Shown here piece after piece: positions 16,998-27,018 of a stretch of 64,000 nt of DNA (positions are counted from its first letter, which is position 1; each line of letters starts with the position of its first letter). The translations under genes were made by a program, and so were the position numbers. The stretch is from the NCBI RefSeq assembly GCF_900105025.1, contig NZ_LT629759.1, positions 1,178,001 to 1,242,000 on the forward strand, in the 5' to 3' direction. The notes under the pieces are model-generated. The model did no database searches, was not told the DNA's origin, and saw only the letters and a list, made by a program, of their open reading frames with translations. This stretch comes from Parafannyhessea umbonata (GTDB taxonomy: Bacteria > Actinomycetota > Coriobacteriia > Coriobacteriales > Atopobiaceae).

Positions 16998-18425
16998 CTA
17001 TCCGCCGTTCTTGAGCGAGAAGGACGTGGCATCCAACAGTCGCATGTCGTCCGGCAGGTGCGAGGCGACCACGAGCGCGCGGCCGTCGAGATGACGCGTC
17101 ACGAACGCCGCGGCCTGTACGTGCGAGGCCGCGTCGAGCGAGGAGAACGGCTCGTCCAGAAGGACGGCGTCTCCCGGAGCCGCGAGCGCACGAACGATCT
17201 CTACCCTGCGGCGCTGGCCACCAGAGAGCCTGCGGACGGGGACGTCAAGGGCGGTTTCGGGAAGGAGCTCGGAAAGCAGGGAGCGCACGCGCACGGCCTC
17301 CTCGCGGGCGGACCCCATCACGAGCAGGACGTTCTGCACGGCGGACATCTCCTCTACCAGGCGTGACTCCTGAAACGCCATAGTAGGATGTGCCGGGCGC
17401 CTGCACAAACCGGCAAGGACGTCCTGCAGGCCCGCGACCGTGTGCAGGAGCGTGGTCTTGCCGGTGCCGGAGCGGTCGGCCAACAGCACGCGATCGCCCG
17501 GGAGCACCGCGAGGTTGAGCCCGGATGCCACGACCGCCCCCTCGTAGCCCACCGACGCGTCCTTCAGGAGGATCGTCGGGCCGGCCGATGCCGCCTGGCC
17601 CTGCCGGCCCGCCTGATGCCTCACGTCCGTCTGGGCGCAGACGCTCCGCGGACGTCCCACGCGAAGGCTCAGATGCTGCGACCACGAGCCGGTGCGCGCG
17701 AGGACCGCGACGAACGCGCGCTCGCACAGCCACGACATCACGACCACCACGATGGTCCATGCGAAGAGCTCCGCCGTGTCGAGCAGGAGCTTCGAGTTGT
17801 AGATGCGCTCGCCGATCGAGCCCATGGGGCTGCCGATGAGCTCGGCCGCGACGCCGGCCTTCCACGCCATGCCGCAGACGTTCCTGCTGGTTCCCACGAG
17901 GTACGGCAGCACCTGCGGCCACGTGTGCGCGAGGAGGCGGCGCACGGGCGCGACGCCGAAGACGCCGAGCATCTGGGACACCTTGGGGTCGACGTGCAGA
18001 AGCGCCTCGCGGCAGCTGAGGTACACGGCAGGGAACACCGCAAGGAACACGGCGATGGCAGAGACGCTCCGGGAGCCGACCCACATGAGCAGAAGGACGA
18101 TGACGCAGACGATGGGCACGCTCTTAAGCGCGGAGACGCCCGGGGAAAGGAGCCTGTCGACGAGCGGATGGCGATGCCCCACGAGCGCGAGGACGACCGC
18201 AAGCGCGAAGGCGAGCAGGAAGCCGAGGGCGATGCGCGCGAGCGAGAAGCCCACGGTGGCGAGGAATCGCTTCTCGCCCAGAAGGGCGAGAAGGCGAAGC
18301 GCCGTGTCAACGGGGCCCGCCAGGAGGATGGAACTTCCTACGACGAGGCTCGCCACCTGCCATGCCAAGATCCACGGCACGACGGGGGCGAGCCTCCTGA
18401 GTATGTCCTTGGGACGGCGGGTCAC
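16998..18425 (-). CDS. Fused ABC permease-ATPase of a nitrate/sulfonate/thiamine-precursor type importer
   Basis: This 475-residue protein joins a SsuC/ThiX-type permease (residues 1-250, several spans and a coupling loop CREALLHVDPKVSQMLGVFG) to an ABC ATPase (from about 285). These are usually two proteins. The ATPase has Q-loop AFQESRLVEEM, signature LSGGQRRRVEI and Walker B AVLLDEPFSSLD. Its Walker A reads DRSGTGKT, so the first Gly of GxxxxGK[ST] is Asp. The lysine is intact and activity may be kept, but it is atypical. The gene follows the lipoprotein gene by 12 bases. It also contains two inverted copies of the 10-mer with a 4-nt gap (18270-18293). Confidence 0.85.
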   Translation of the reverse strand: MTRRPKDILRRLAPVVPWILAWQVASLVVGSSILLAGPVDTALRLLALLGEKRFLATVGFSLARIALGFLLAFALAVVLALVGHRHPLVDRLLSPGVSALKSVPIVCVIVLLLMWVGSRSVSAIAVFLAVFPAVYLSCREALLHVDPKVSQMLGVFGVAPVRRLLAHTWPQVLPYLVGTSRNVCGMAWKAGVAAELIGSPMGSIGERIYNSKLLLDTAELFAWTIVVVVMSWLCERAFVAVLARTGSWSQHLSLRVGRPRSVCAQTDVRHQAGRQGQAASAGPTILLKDASVGYEGAVVASGLNLAVLPGDRVLLADRSGTGKTTLLHTVAGLQDVLAGLCRRPAHPTMAFQESRLVEEMSAVQNVLLVMGSAREEAVRVRSLLSELLPETALDVPVRRLSGGQRRRVEIVRALAAPGDAVLLDEPFSSLDAASHVQAAAFVTRHLDGRALVVASHLPDDMRLLDATSFSLKNGG

Positions 18426-18437
18426 GCTGCCTGCCAG

Positions 18438-19541
18438 CTAGGCCTGCTGGTAGTAGAAGTCGTCCGCGGGCAGGGCGCCGCCGACGGACGCCTTGTTGGC
18501 ATCGTAGAGCACCTGGAGGTATCCCTCGAGGGCGCGCCTCATCTTCTTGCCCGTGATGCACACGACGTTGCACTGCGGGATGGCCTTCTGCGCGATGGGC
18601 TCCTTCGGGACGATGCCGGCCTTCACCACGAGCGGTGCGGCCGCCTTGGGATCGGCGTTGACCTGCTTGACGGACTTGGCATGGCGTCTGAGGAAGTCCT
18701 CGACTGCCTCGGGGTGCTCGTCCGCGAACGCCGCGCGCACGATGGTTGCGCCCATCACGAACTCGCTGCCGTCCGTGGCGTACTCCTTCCAGACGTCCGT
18801 GAGGTCGACCGGTGCCTTGAGCGAGCCGTTCTGGACGAGCGTCGCCGTCGTGAACGGCTGGGGCAGGATGCCGACGGCGGCGGGATCGGACGCAAGGATC
18901 GCGGCGACTTCCGCGTGCTCGCTCTTCCACTCGACGGTGACCTTGTCGGCGATGCCGGCCTTGCCCAGCAGGAAGTCGAGGACATACTCCGGGCTCGAGC
19001 CCTTGCCCGAGACGTAGACCGTCTTGCCGGCAAGGTCCTCGAACTTCGCGACGGAGGAGTCGCCCGTGACGACGGACAGCACACCGAGCGTGTTGACGTC
19101 GATCACGCGGATCTTGCCCTCCGTCTTGTTGTACAGGACGCTGCCGACGTTGGACGGCACGCACGCGATGTCCACCTTGCCCTGGATGATCTGGGGCAAA
19201 AGCTCGTCGGGAGACGCGCTCACGGCATACGCGTACGTGATGCCGGAGCCCTTCTTCGCGGAGTTGTCCTCAGGCAGCGCCGCGCCGTCGGTGGGGATGC
19301 CGGAGGTCGTGTCCATCATCTTAACGAGGCCGATGGTGGTGGGCCCCTTCAGGGACGCGACGCGTACGATGACGTCGTCTTTCGCCTTCGCCTTGGCCTT
19401 GGACGCCTTGGATCCGCCCGACTTGGAGGAGTCGGACGCGGACGAGTCGCTTGCGCCCGTGCCACAGCCAGCGAGGATGCCCGTGAGGCCAAGGCCGGCC
19501 AGCGTCGCGAGGGCCTCGCGACGTGTCATGTTTTTCTGCAT
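18438..19541 (-). CDS. ABC transporter substrate-binding lipoprotein (SsuA/THI5-like)
   Basis: This 367-residue protein has a TRREALATL motif, a hydrophobic region and lipobox LAGC, followed by a Ser/Lys-rich linker. The mature part (SLKGPTTIGLVKMMD, ELLPQIIQGKVDIACVPSN, FEDLAGKTVYVSGKGSSPEY) is typical of the NMT1/SsuA fold that binds sulfonates, nitrate or thiamine precursors. In Coriobacteria and Clostridia such proteins are often uncharacterised. With the fused permease-ATPase directly downstream this makes a complete two-gene importer. GGGAG precedes the first ATG; a second ATG lies four codons on. Confidence 0.88.
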   Translation of the reverse strand: MQKNMTRREALATLAGLGLTGILAGCGTGASDSSASDSSKSGGSKASKAKAKAKDDVIVRVASLKGPTTIGLVKMMDTTSGIPTDGAALPEDNSAKKGSGITYAYAVSASPDELLPQIIQGKVDIACVPSNVGSVLYNKTEGKIRVIDVNTLGVLSVVTGDSSVAKFEDLAGKTVYVSGKGSSPEYVLDFLLGKAGIADKVTVEWKSEHAEVAAILASDPAAVGILPQPFTTATLVQNGSLKAPVDLTDVWKEYATDGSEFVMGATIVRAAFADEHPEAVEDFLRRHAKSVKQVNADPKAAAPLVVKAGIVPKEPIAQKAIPQCNVVCITGKKMRRALEGYLQVLYDANKASVGGALPADDFYYQQA

Positions 19542-19645
19542 TGGTGTTGCTCCCTTCTGCCGTGACGCTAGGTTCGCGCCGCGGTGGCGTACTGTCGTGC
19601 GGAGCCTGCCCGCGCCGGCCGGCGTTCGCGCACGTGGGGTCGACC

Positions 19646-20074
19646 TTACTCCTTGGGAAGGTCTCCCCTGTCCTGCGCTCGGCGAATGGCGGCTTCCATG
19701 TGGCTGAACATGGGTGCCTGAGACGAGGATCCGTCCGGCATGAGCGTGCTCGTGGGGTCGAAGAGCGCACTCAGCACGTTCTCGAACGTCTTTGCGGCGA
19801 CGCCGCCGTCCCCGCTTGCGTAGCCGCGGGTCTCGAAGCCCTCCGCCGCGAGCGCGAGCGTGACGATGGAGGGGTCTACGCCGGCGTCCTCGCAGATCTG
19901 GAGGATGGACCTGTCGCCGGGCAGGTCCTCGAAGCCAAGCTCGCGAAGGAGCCCCTCGACCGCGGGCTGCGTCTCGAGCGTGCGGGCGAGCTCGACCGAT
20001 ACGTCCACGACCTTCTCGCCCGCGCCTGTCGCCACGCCCGTCGTGGCCGCGGTGTTGGTGGTGCTGTCTGACAT
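19646..20074 (-). CDS. DUF1858-domain small protein
   Basis: This 142-residue protein contains a DUF1858-like segment (VDVSVELARTLETQPAVEGLLRELGFEDLPGDRSI), as in the N-terminus of ScdA/RIC iron-sulfur repair proteins and hybrid-cluster-associated proteins. The rest is Ala/Thr/Ser-rich, with a conserved-looking MFSHMEAAIRRAQDRGDLPKE end. No Cys is present. It precedes the substrate-binding lipoprotein gene by about 100 bases on the same strand, so the DUF1858 protein may belong to the same transcript. A larger protein with a similar domain lies 1.2 kb away on the other strand. The start at 20074 has GGGAG upstream. The 10-mer at 20012-20021 encodes GEK. Confidence 0.7.
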   Translation of the reverse strand: MSDSTTNTAATTGVATGAGEKVVDVSVELARTLETQPAVEGLLRELGFEDLPGDRSILQICEDAGVDPSIVTLALAAEGFETRGYASGDGGVAAKTFENVLSALFDPTSTLMPDGSSSQAPMFSHMEAAIRRAQDRGDLPKE

Positions 20075-20183
20075 GTGTCTGCTCCCGTCTGCCGCGCCGT
20101 CACGTGGGCCGCGGCATCGTGTGCGTGTTGGGTCCAAAGATTATACGGCCAGGGCCAGGGGTCGATGCCCGGGGCCGAGGGGC

Positions 20184-20978
20184 CTACGCCACGAGCCACG
20201 CGTACTTCTCGACGGAGTACAGCGGCACGAACGGCAGCAGGATCGGCGTGGTGCGGACGTAGCGCTGATAGGCGGGGTCCTTGCCATAGCTGCGGTTCTG
20301 GCGGATCTCGAGGCGGCGCGCGCCACCGAACATCACGTAGATGATGCCGACATATCCCAGAAGCGCCGCCAGCCACTGCGCAATGCCGGCGTACACGCCT
20401 ATGCCACTGACGAAGGTGCCGGTCCAGAACAGCATCTCGCCCAGGTAGTTGGGGCAGCGCACGATGCGGAAGAGCCCGGTGTCCACGAAGCGGCGCGGGT
20501 TCCTGCGCTTGGCCGCGTTCTTCTGGATATCGGCCGCGGTCTCGAACGCGAGGCCGAAGACGGACACGGCAAGCCCAGCCAGGAGTAAGGCGTCCGTGCG
20601 GCCGCCCGCCGCCATGCGGAAGAGCACGGGCGAGGTCTGGCACGCGTACAGGAGCGCCGCGGAGCCCCAGATGGCGAAGCGAACTCCCAGAGTCACGCTG
20701 TCATTACCCTTGACCTCGCCTTTCATCTTCTGGTTGTAGCTGCGGCTGCGGAGCTCGCGATACGCGAGGTAGCCCGTGAGGCGGCAGCCGTATACCACCA
20801 GGAGCAGCGCCTGCAGCGCGCTCGCGACGCCGGCGCGCGCGCCGAACATGGCGAGCAGCGCGACGCCGATCGCCGCGACGGCCGCCCCGTAGCCGATGGA
20901 GATGAACCACACGTACCTCTTGAACCCGCACGCGCTCGCCACGAGCGCAACCGCGAGCAGAACCAGGAATCCCTGCAT
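20184..20978 (-). CDS. DUF1295 (steroid 5-alpha-reductase-like) membrane protein
   Basis: This 264-residue protein has about seven hydrophobic spans and the C-terminal block FRIVRCPNYLGEMLFWTGTF followed by RLEIRQNRSYGKDPAYQRYV. It matches DUF1295 and related isoprenylcysteine methyltransferase/steroid reductase-like membrane proteins. The conserved NYLGE and YQRY positions suggest a cofactor site, but the substrate is unknown. The ribosome site before the 20978 ATG is weak (AAGG, immediately adjacent), so the start is less certain than the frame. Confidence 0.82.
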   Translation of the reverse strand: MQGFLVLLAVALVASACGFKRYVWFISIGYGAAVAAIGVALLAMFGARAGVASALQALLLVVYGCRLTGYLAYRELRSRSYNQKMKGEVKGNDSVTLGVRFAIWGSAALLYACQTSPVLFRMAAGGRTDALLLAGLAVSVFGLAFETAADIQKNAAKRRNPRRFVDTGLFRIVRCPNYLGEMLFWTGTFVSGIGVYAGIAQWLAALLGYVGIIYVMFGGARRLEIRQNRSYGKDPAYQRYVRTTPILLPFVPLYSVEKYAWLVA

Positions 20979-21231
20979 CCTTGTATCACGACCTCACATG
21001 TACCTGTCTGAGTTTTTTACAACCTAGAGCATAGCGAAACGCGCGGGGCGCAGTCGTGGCCTTCGCAACTATTGTGACGTTTTTACCAACATATCGTGTG
21101 CGTTGCAGATGCAACAACCGCGGGGCGGCCCCTCCCCTACCATCGGGAGCACGCAAGGCGCCGGCGACTTCCTCGGCGCAGGGTGACGGCCCAGACAGCG
21201 CCGGCGTGTCCGGCGGAAGATAGGAGCAATA

Positions 21232-22809
21232 ATGCCAAGGACAATCGACCTCTCGCGCACCGTGCACGACCTAGTGGCAGACAACCCCGAGGTGGCGACC
21301 ATCATGAGGGACCTGGGCTTTGCGGACATCGCGAAGCCCATGGCGCTCGAGACCGTGGGCCGCGTGATGACCATCCCCAGGGGCGCCCAGATCAAGGGCA
21401 TCGACCTCGCGTCCGTGGTGGAGGCGTTCGAGGCGGCCGGCTTCGAGGTCACGGGCAAGCCCGGCGCAGCTCCGGCGTCGCCTGCGCCCACGGACGAGAA
21501 GGACGCGGCCGCCGGCGCCGCGGACGGCGCCGCAGACGCAAGCGATGCCGCCGGTGCGAGCACTGCGGCCGCAGCGACGGACGAGGCCGGCCGCGCACGC
21601 CTGCTCTCGAGCTACGTAAGACGCCTCTCCGCCGGCGAGGACCTGGAGAGCGTTCGCCGCGAGTTCGTGGCGAACTTCAGCGACGTCGACGCGGCAGAGA
21701 TCGCCCGCGCCGAGCAGGGGCTGATCGAGGGCGGCACGAAGGTGGAGGACGTGCAGCGCCTGTGCGACGTGCACTCCGCGCTGTTCCACGGCGCCACGCG
21801 CGAGGAGCGCGTCGCGAACGCCGAGGCCGCGGTGATGGAGTCCATCGCGGGCGGCAGCGGCAAGGACGACTTCAAGACCCGCGTGCTCGCGGCCCTGAAG
21901 GGCCACCCCGTGAACGTCCTGACGCTGGAGAACAAGGCCATCGCACGCCAGGTGGCCGCGGCGCAGCAGGCGCTGGACACAGGCGACGATGCCGCCGCGG
22001 CACGGGAGCTTGCGCTTCTCGCCCAGGTGGGCGGCCACTACGCGAAGAAGGGCGACCTTCTGTACCCCGTGCTCAAGGTGCGCCACGGATACTCCGGTCC
22101 CGCGGACGTGATGTGGGGCGTGGACGACGAGATCCGCGACGAGCTGCGCGCCCTTGTTGCGACGCGGCCGGACGAGCGCGGCAGCTGGCACGACCGCGCC
22201 GTGGCGGTGGTCCGTCGCGCGGACGAGATGTGCTACAAGGAGGCGAACATCCTGCTGCCGCTGTGCGTGAGGTGCTTCACGCAGCAGGAGTGGCTGCAGT
22301 GCTACGTCGACCTTCGCGGCTACGAGCCGTGCATGGTCGACCCCTCCGAGCTCGGCCGCTGGGGCGAGGGCGAGAAGTTCGCGGCGTCCCTGGACGCGCG
22401 CGCCTCGCTGGACGGAGGCGACATCGCGCTTCCCACGGGCACGCTTTCCGCCGCGCAGCTGGACGCCGTGCTGAACACCATCCCCATGGAGCTCACGTTC
22501 GTGGACGAGAAGAACATCAACCGATACTGGAACGACGACGGCGACGTGAAGCTCTTCAAGCGGCCTGCAAGCGCGCTCGGTCGCGAGGTGTGGTCGTGCC
22601 ACCCTCCCAAGGTGGAGTACATGGTTCGAAACGTGATAGACATGCTCCGCAGCGGCGCGCGTGACTCCGTCGACGTCTGGATGCAGAAAAAAGGCGAGCC
22701 CGTGCTCGTGCGCTACATGGCCGTGCGCGACCGCGAGGGCAACTACCTCGGCACGCTCGAGTGTGTGCAACCCATGGGGTTTGCGCGGGACCACTTCGCA
22801 GAGAGCTAG
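21232..22809 (+). CDS. DUF1858-DUF438-PAS protein, putative redox/NO sensor
   Basis: This 525-residue protein has four parts: a DUF1858 domain (residues 1-75, TIDLSRTVHDLVADNPEVA), an Ala-rich linker, a DUF438/hemerythrin-like helical region (about 125-340, with HSALFHG and LAQVGGHYAKKGDLLYPVLK), and a C-terminal PAS-like domain (PMELTFVDEKNINRYWNDDG to the end). Such proteins in anaerobes are thought to sense redox state or nitric oxide through bound metal or heme; this is family-level inference. GGAG lies 6 bases before the ATG. The 200-bp gap to its left contains an ATTGTGAC half-site at about 21069-21076. A 10-mer copy lies inside (22368-22377) and another just past the stop (22834-22843). 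Confidence 0.82.
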   Translation: MPRTIDLSRTVHDLVADNPEVATIMRDLGFADIAKPMALETVGRVMTIPRGAQIKGIDLASVVEAFEAAGFEVTGKPGAAPASPAPTDEKDAAAGAADGAADASDAAGASTAAAATDEAGRARLLSSYVRRLSAGEDLESVRREFVANFSDVDAAEIARAEQGLIEGGTKVEDVQRLCDVHSALFHGATREERVANAEAAVMESIAGGSGKDDFKTRVLAALKGHPVNVLTLENKAIARQVAAAQQALDTGDDAAAARELALLAQVGGHYAKKGDLLYPVLKVRHGYSGPADVMWGVDDEIRDELRALVATRPDERGSWHDRAVAVVRRADEMCYKEANILLPLCVRCFTQQEWLQCYVDLRGYEPCMVDPSELGRWGEGEKFAASLDARASLDGGDIALPTGTLSAAQLDAVLNTIPMELTFVDEKNINRYWNDDGDVKLFKRPASALGREVWSCHPPKVEYMVRNVIDMLRSGARDSVDVWMQKKGEPVLVRYMAVRDREGNYLGTLECVQPMGFARDHFAES

Positions 22810-22926
22810 CGCCCACAGGTGGGAGCGCTCGCCCTTCTCGCCCGCGCCCCTGCACGTTTTCCCAAGGTCTGGGCCCGCGCCGGAGCCGCGCACAACCGTG
22901 CCGGTGCCGGCGCGGGCAACGGTTTT

Positions 22927-22937
22927 GAAACGGTTTC
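22927..22937. promoter_or_regulatory. Possible operator GAAACGGTTTC upstream of glutamine synthetase
   Basis: GAAAC-G-GTTTC is a perfect 11-bp palindrome and lies within a direct repeat of ACGGTTT. It sits about 30 bases before the predicted -35 of the synthetase promoter, where an activator or repressor could act. The binding protein is unknown. Confidence 0.3.
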
Positions 22938-22964
22938 GCATTCGTAACCGTCACGTTGGGGAAA

Positions 22965-22992
22965 TTCAAATGCAACCAGTCCCCGCTATCAT
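22965..22992 (+). promoter_or_regulatory. Predicted promoter for glutamine synthetase
   Basis: TTCAAA (22965-22970) and TATCAT (22987-22992) are separated by 16 bases and lie about 60 bases before the start codon. The surrounding stretch is more AT-rich than its neighbours. Confidence 0.4.
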
Positions 22993-23049
22993 GCAAAATG
23001 TACGAAGGGTCCGCAAACGCGGCCCAGTCGACTTTACAGAGGAGGACTG

Positions 23050-25140
<2,091 letters not shown>

Positions 25141-25181
25141 CGACGCCAAGACCCGAGTCCCAGAGCGACACGAAATCCCAA

Positions 25182-25223
25182 GCGACCCCCGTCTCGCGGC
25201 TGCGAGGCGGGGGTCGCCCTTTT
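25182..25223 (+). terminator. Terminator of the glutamine synthetase gene
   Basis: GCGACCCCCG-T-CTCGC and GCGAG-G-CGGGGGTCGC form a 16-bp stem (one G-U) with a 4-nt loop, followed by CCTTTT. Confidence 0.85.
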
Positions 25224-25271
25224 GGCAGTCCTTCTCACGGTCCATCGCGCGGGTGCGGTCCCCCCTGCAAA

Positions 25272-25447
25272 CCTCAACCGCCATCGCTTGAGGCCCGCAA
25301 TCCCAAGCGGCATCACTTGAGGACTCGCGAGAAACGTACCTGTCTACCTCGCCAAATGCGGAGCTTTACCAAGAAGTGCTCGCACCTCTCGCCCAGCGCG
25401 CTCCCCATGCGAGGCCCCTCCTCAAGCGACGTCGCTTGAGGAGGGGC
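25272..25447. repeat. Three copies of a 22-bp palindromic repeat between glnN and gltD
   Basis: Copies lie at 25272-25293, 25301-25322 and 25420-25441. The last is a perfect palindrome (CCTCAAGCGAC/GTCGCTTGAGG) inside a 34-bp perfect palindrome at 25414-25447. The first two are imperfect versions with the same CTTGAGG right arm. No T-tract follows the long palindrome, so it is not an ordinary terminator. The 415-bp gap between the two convergent genes holds nothing else I can identify beyond the glnN terminator. Possible roles are protein-binding sites or a REP-like element. Confidence 0.7.
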
Positions 25448-25554
25448 TCTTCGCTCAGATGGCATCACGCTCCACTCGGCCACAAGAAAGGGGCGGCCCA
25501 AGCTCGCACCTGGACCGCCCGACTAAGCAAGCGTCAACCTCGAGGCCTCAATCG

Positions 25555-27015
25555 CTACCCCAGCAGGGCGGACGCAACCTCCGCCGCACAGGCAAGGCCG
25601 TCTGAGATGGCATTCACCACGATGGTCGAGCCGTTGCGCGTGTCGCCCGCGCAGTACACACGAGCCTTGCCAGCGGCACCGGAAAGCTCGTGCCCCTCGC
25701 CCTCGATGACGGGAAGCGGCCTCCCCTGCCTTGCGAGGCCGCCGCCGAACGCCTCGACGAGCTTCGCCTCCGGTCCCACGAAGCCCATGGCCAGGATCAC
25801 CAGTTGCGCCGGCAGCGTGCGCACGCTGTCCTCCTTGCGCTCCGGCTTGCCGTTCGACCAGTCGAGCGAGACGATCTTCAGCCCCTCGACCGAGCCCTCG
25901 CCCATGACCTCGAGCGTGTCCGTGGCCCAGAGCCTGCGGTCAGCGTCGAACTCCTCGATGGCTTCCTGCTGGCCGTAGTCGGTCTTCTTGACCATCGGCC
26001 ACTCCGGCCACTGGTTCGTGGGCAGTGCCTTCTCCGGCGGCTCGGGCAGGAACTCGAGCTGCATGATGCTGCGCGCGCCCTGTCGCAGCGCCGTCGCGAC
26101 GCAGTCGGTGCCGGTGTCGCCGCCGCCGATGACCACGACGTCCTTGCCCTCGGCACTGATGGCGCTCTTGCCGCCACCCAGCACCGCCTTCGTCTGCGCC
26201 GTCAGGTACGGCACCGCAAGCGTCACGCCGTCGAGGTCGGCACCAGGCACCCTCAGGGTGCGAGCGTTGCCCGTGCCGGCCGCCAGCACGACGGCGTCGC
26301 TCTCCTTCGCCAGGCGCTCAGCCACGACGGGGTCGGACGCGTCCACGCCACACTCCACGTCGATGCCGCTCTCGCGCATCAGGTCGAGCCTGCGGTCCAC
26401 GACCTCCTTCGGGAGCTTCATGTTCGGGATGCCGTACATGAGCAGGCCACCGGCGCGGTCGCTCTTCTCCACTATGCGCACGCGCAGGCCGCGGCGGGCA
26501 AGCTCCCACGCGCAGGCAAGGCCTGCGGGGCCGGAGCCCACCACGGTCACGAGCGGCGCATCCTCAGGAGCGGGCGTCAGCGGCTTCGGTCCGCCGTGCT
26601 CCCACTGCCAGTCACTGATGGCGCGCTCGTCGTCGCGGATGGTCGTGGGGTCGTCGTGCAGGCCCAGGTTGCAGGCCGCCTCGCACAGCGCCGGGCACAC
26701 CCTGCCCGTGAACTCCGGCAGCGGGTTCGTGAGCGCCAGGCGTTCCGCCGCCTGGTCCCAGAGGCCGCGCCACAGCAGGTCGTTCCACTCGGGGATGAGG
26801 TTGTGCAGCGGGCAACCGCTCGTGCGTGCCTTGCCAAAGCCGACGCCGGTCTGGCAGAACGCCACGCCGCAGTACATGCAGCGCCCCGCCTGCACGCGCT
26901 GCTCCTCGGCAGGCAGCGTCACGGCAAGGTCGTCGTAGTCGTGCACGCGCTCGGCAATCGGGCGCTGGCCGTGTTCCTTGCGGCCGTGCTCGAGGAATCC
27001 TCCTACCTGGCCCAT
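25555..27015 (-). CDS. gltD: Glutamate synthase small subunit
   Basis: This 486-residue flavoprotein passes electrons from NADPH to the large subunit. The N-terminus has the iron-sulfur cysteines (GRCMYCGVAFCQTG, then SGCPLHN, and CPALCEAAC). FAD binding is shown by VTVVGSGPAGLACAWELARR and NADPH binding by VVVIGGGDTGTDCVATA. The C-terminal block GDTRNGSTIVVNAISDGLAC is diagnostic. It starts 3 bases after gltB and forms an operon with it. Confidence 0.96.
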   Translation of the reverse strand: MGQVGGFLEHGRKEHGQRPIAERVHDYDDLAVTLPAEEQRVQAGRCMYCGVAFCQTGVGFGKARTSGCPLHNLIPEWNDLLWRGLWDQAAERLALTNPLPEFTGRVCPALCEAACNLGLHDDPTTIRDDERAISDWQWEHGGPKPLTPAPEDAPLVTVVGSGPAGLACAWELARRGLRVRIVEKSDRAGGLLMYGIPNMKLPKEVVDRRLDLMRESGIDVECGVDASDPVVAERLAKESDAVVLAAGTGNARTLRVPGADLDGVTLAVPYLTAQTKAVLGGGKSAISAEGKDVVVIGGGDTGTDCVATALRQGARSIMQLEFLPEPPEKALPTNQWPEWPMVKKTDYGQQEAIEEFDADRRLWATDTLEVMGEGSVEGLKIVSLDWSNGKPERKEDSVRTLPAQLVILAMGFVGPEAKLVEAFGGGLARQGRPLPVIEGEGHELSGAAGKARVYCAGDTRNGSTIVVNAISDGLACAAEVASALLG

Positions 27016-27018
27016 GGG

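Noticed and set aside
25272-25447. HAIR (HspR) elements
   Set aside because: The CTCAAG/CTTGAG arms are in the opposite order and the spacing is different.
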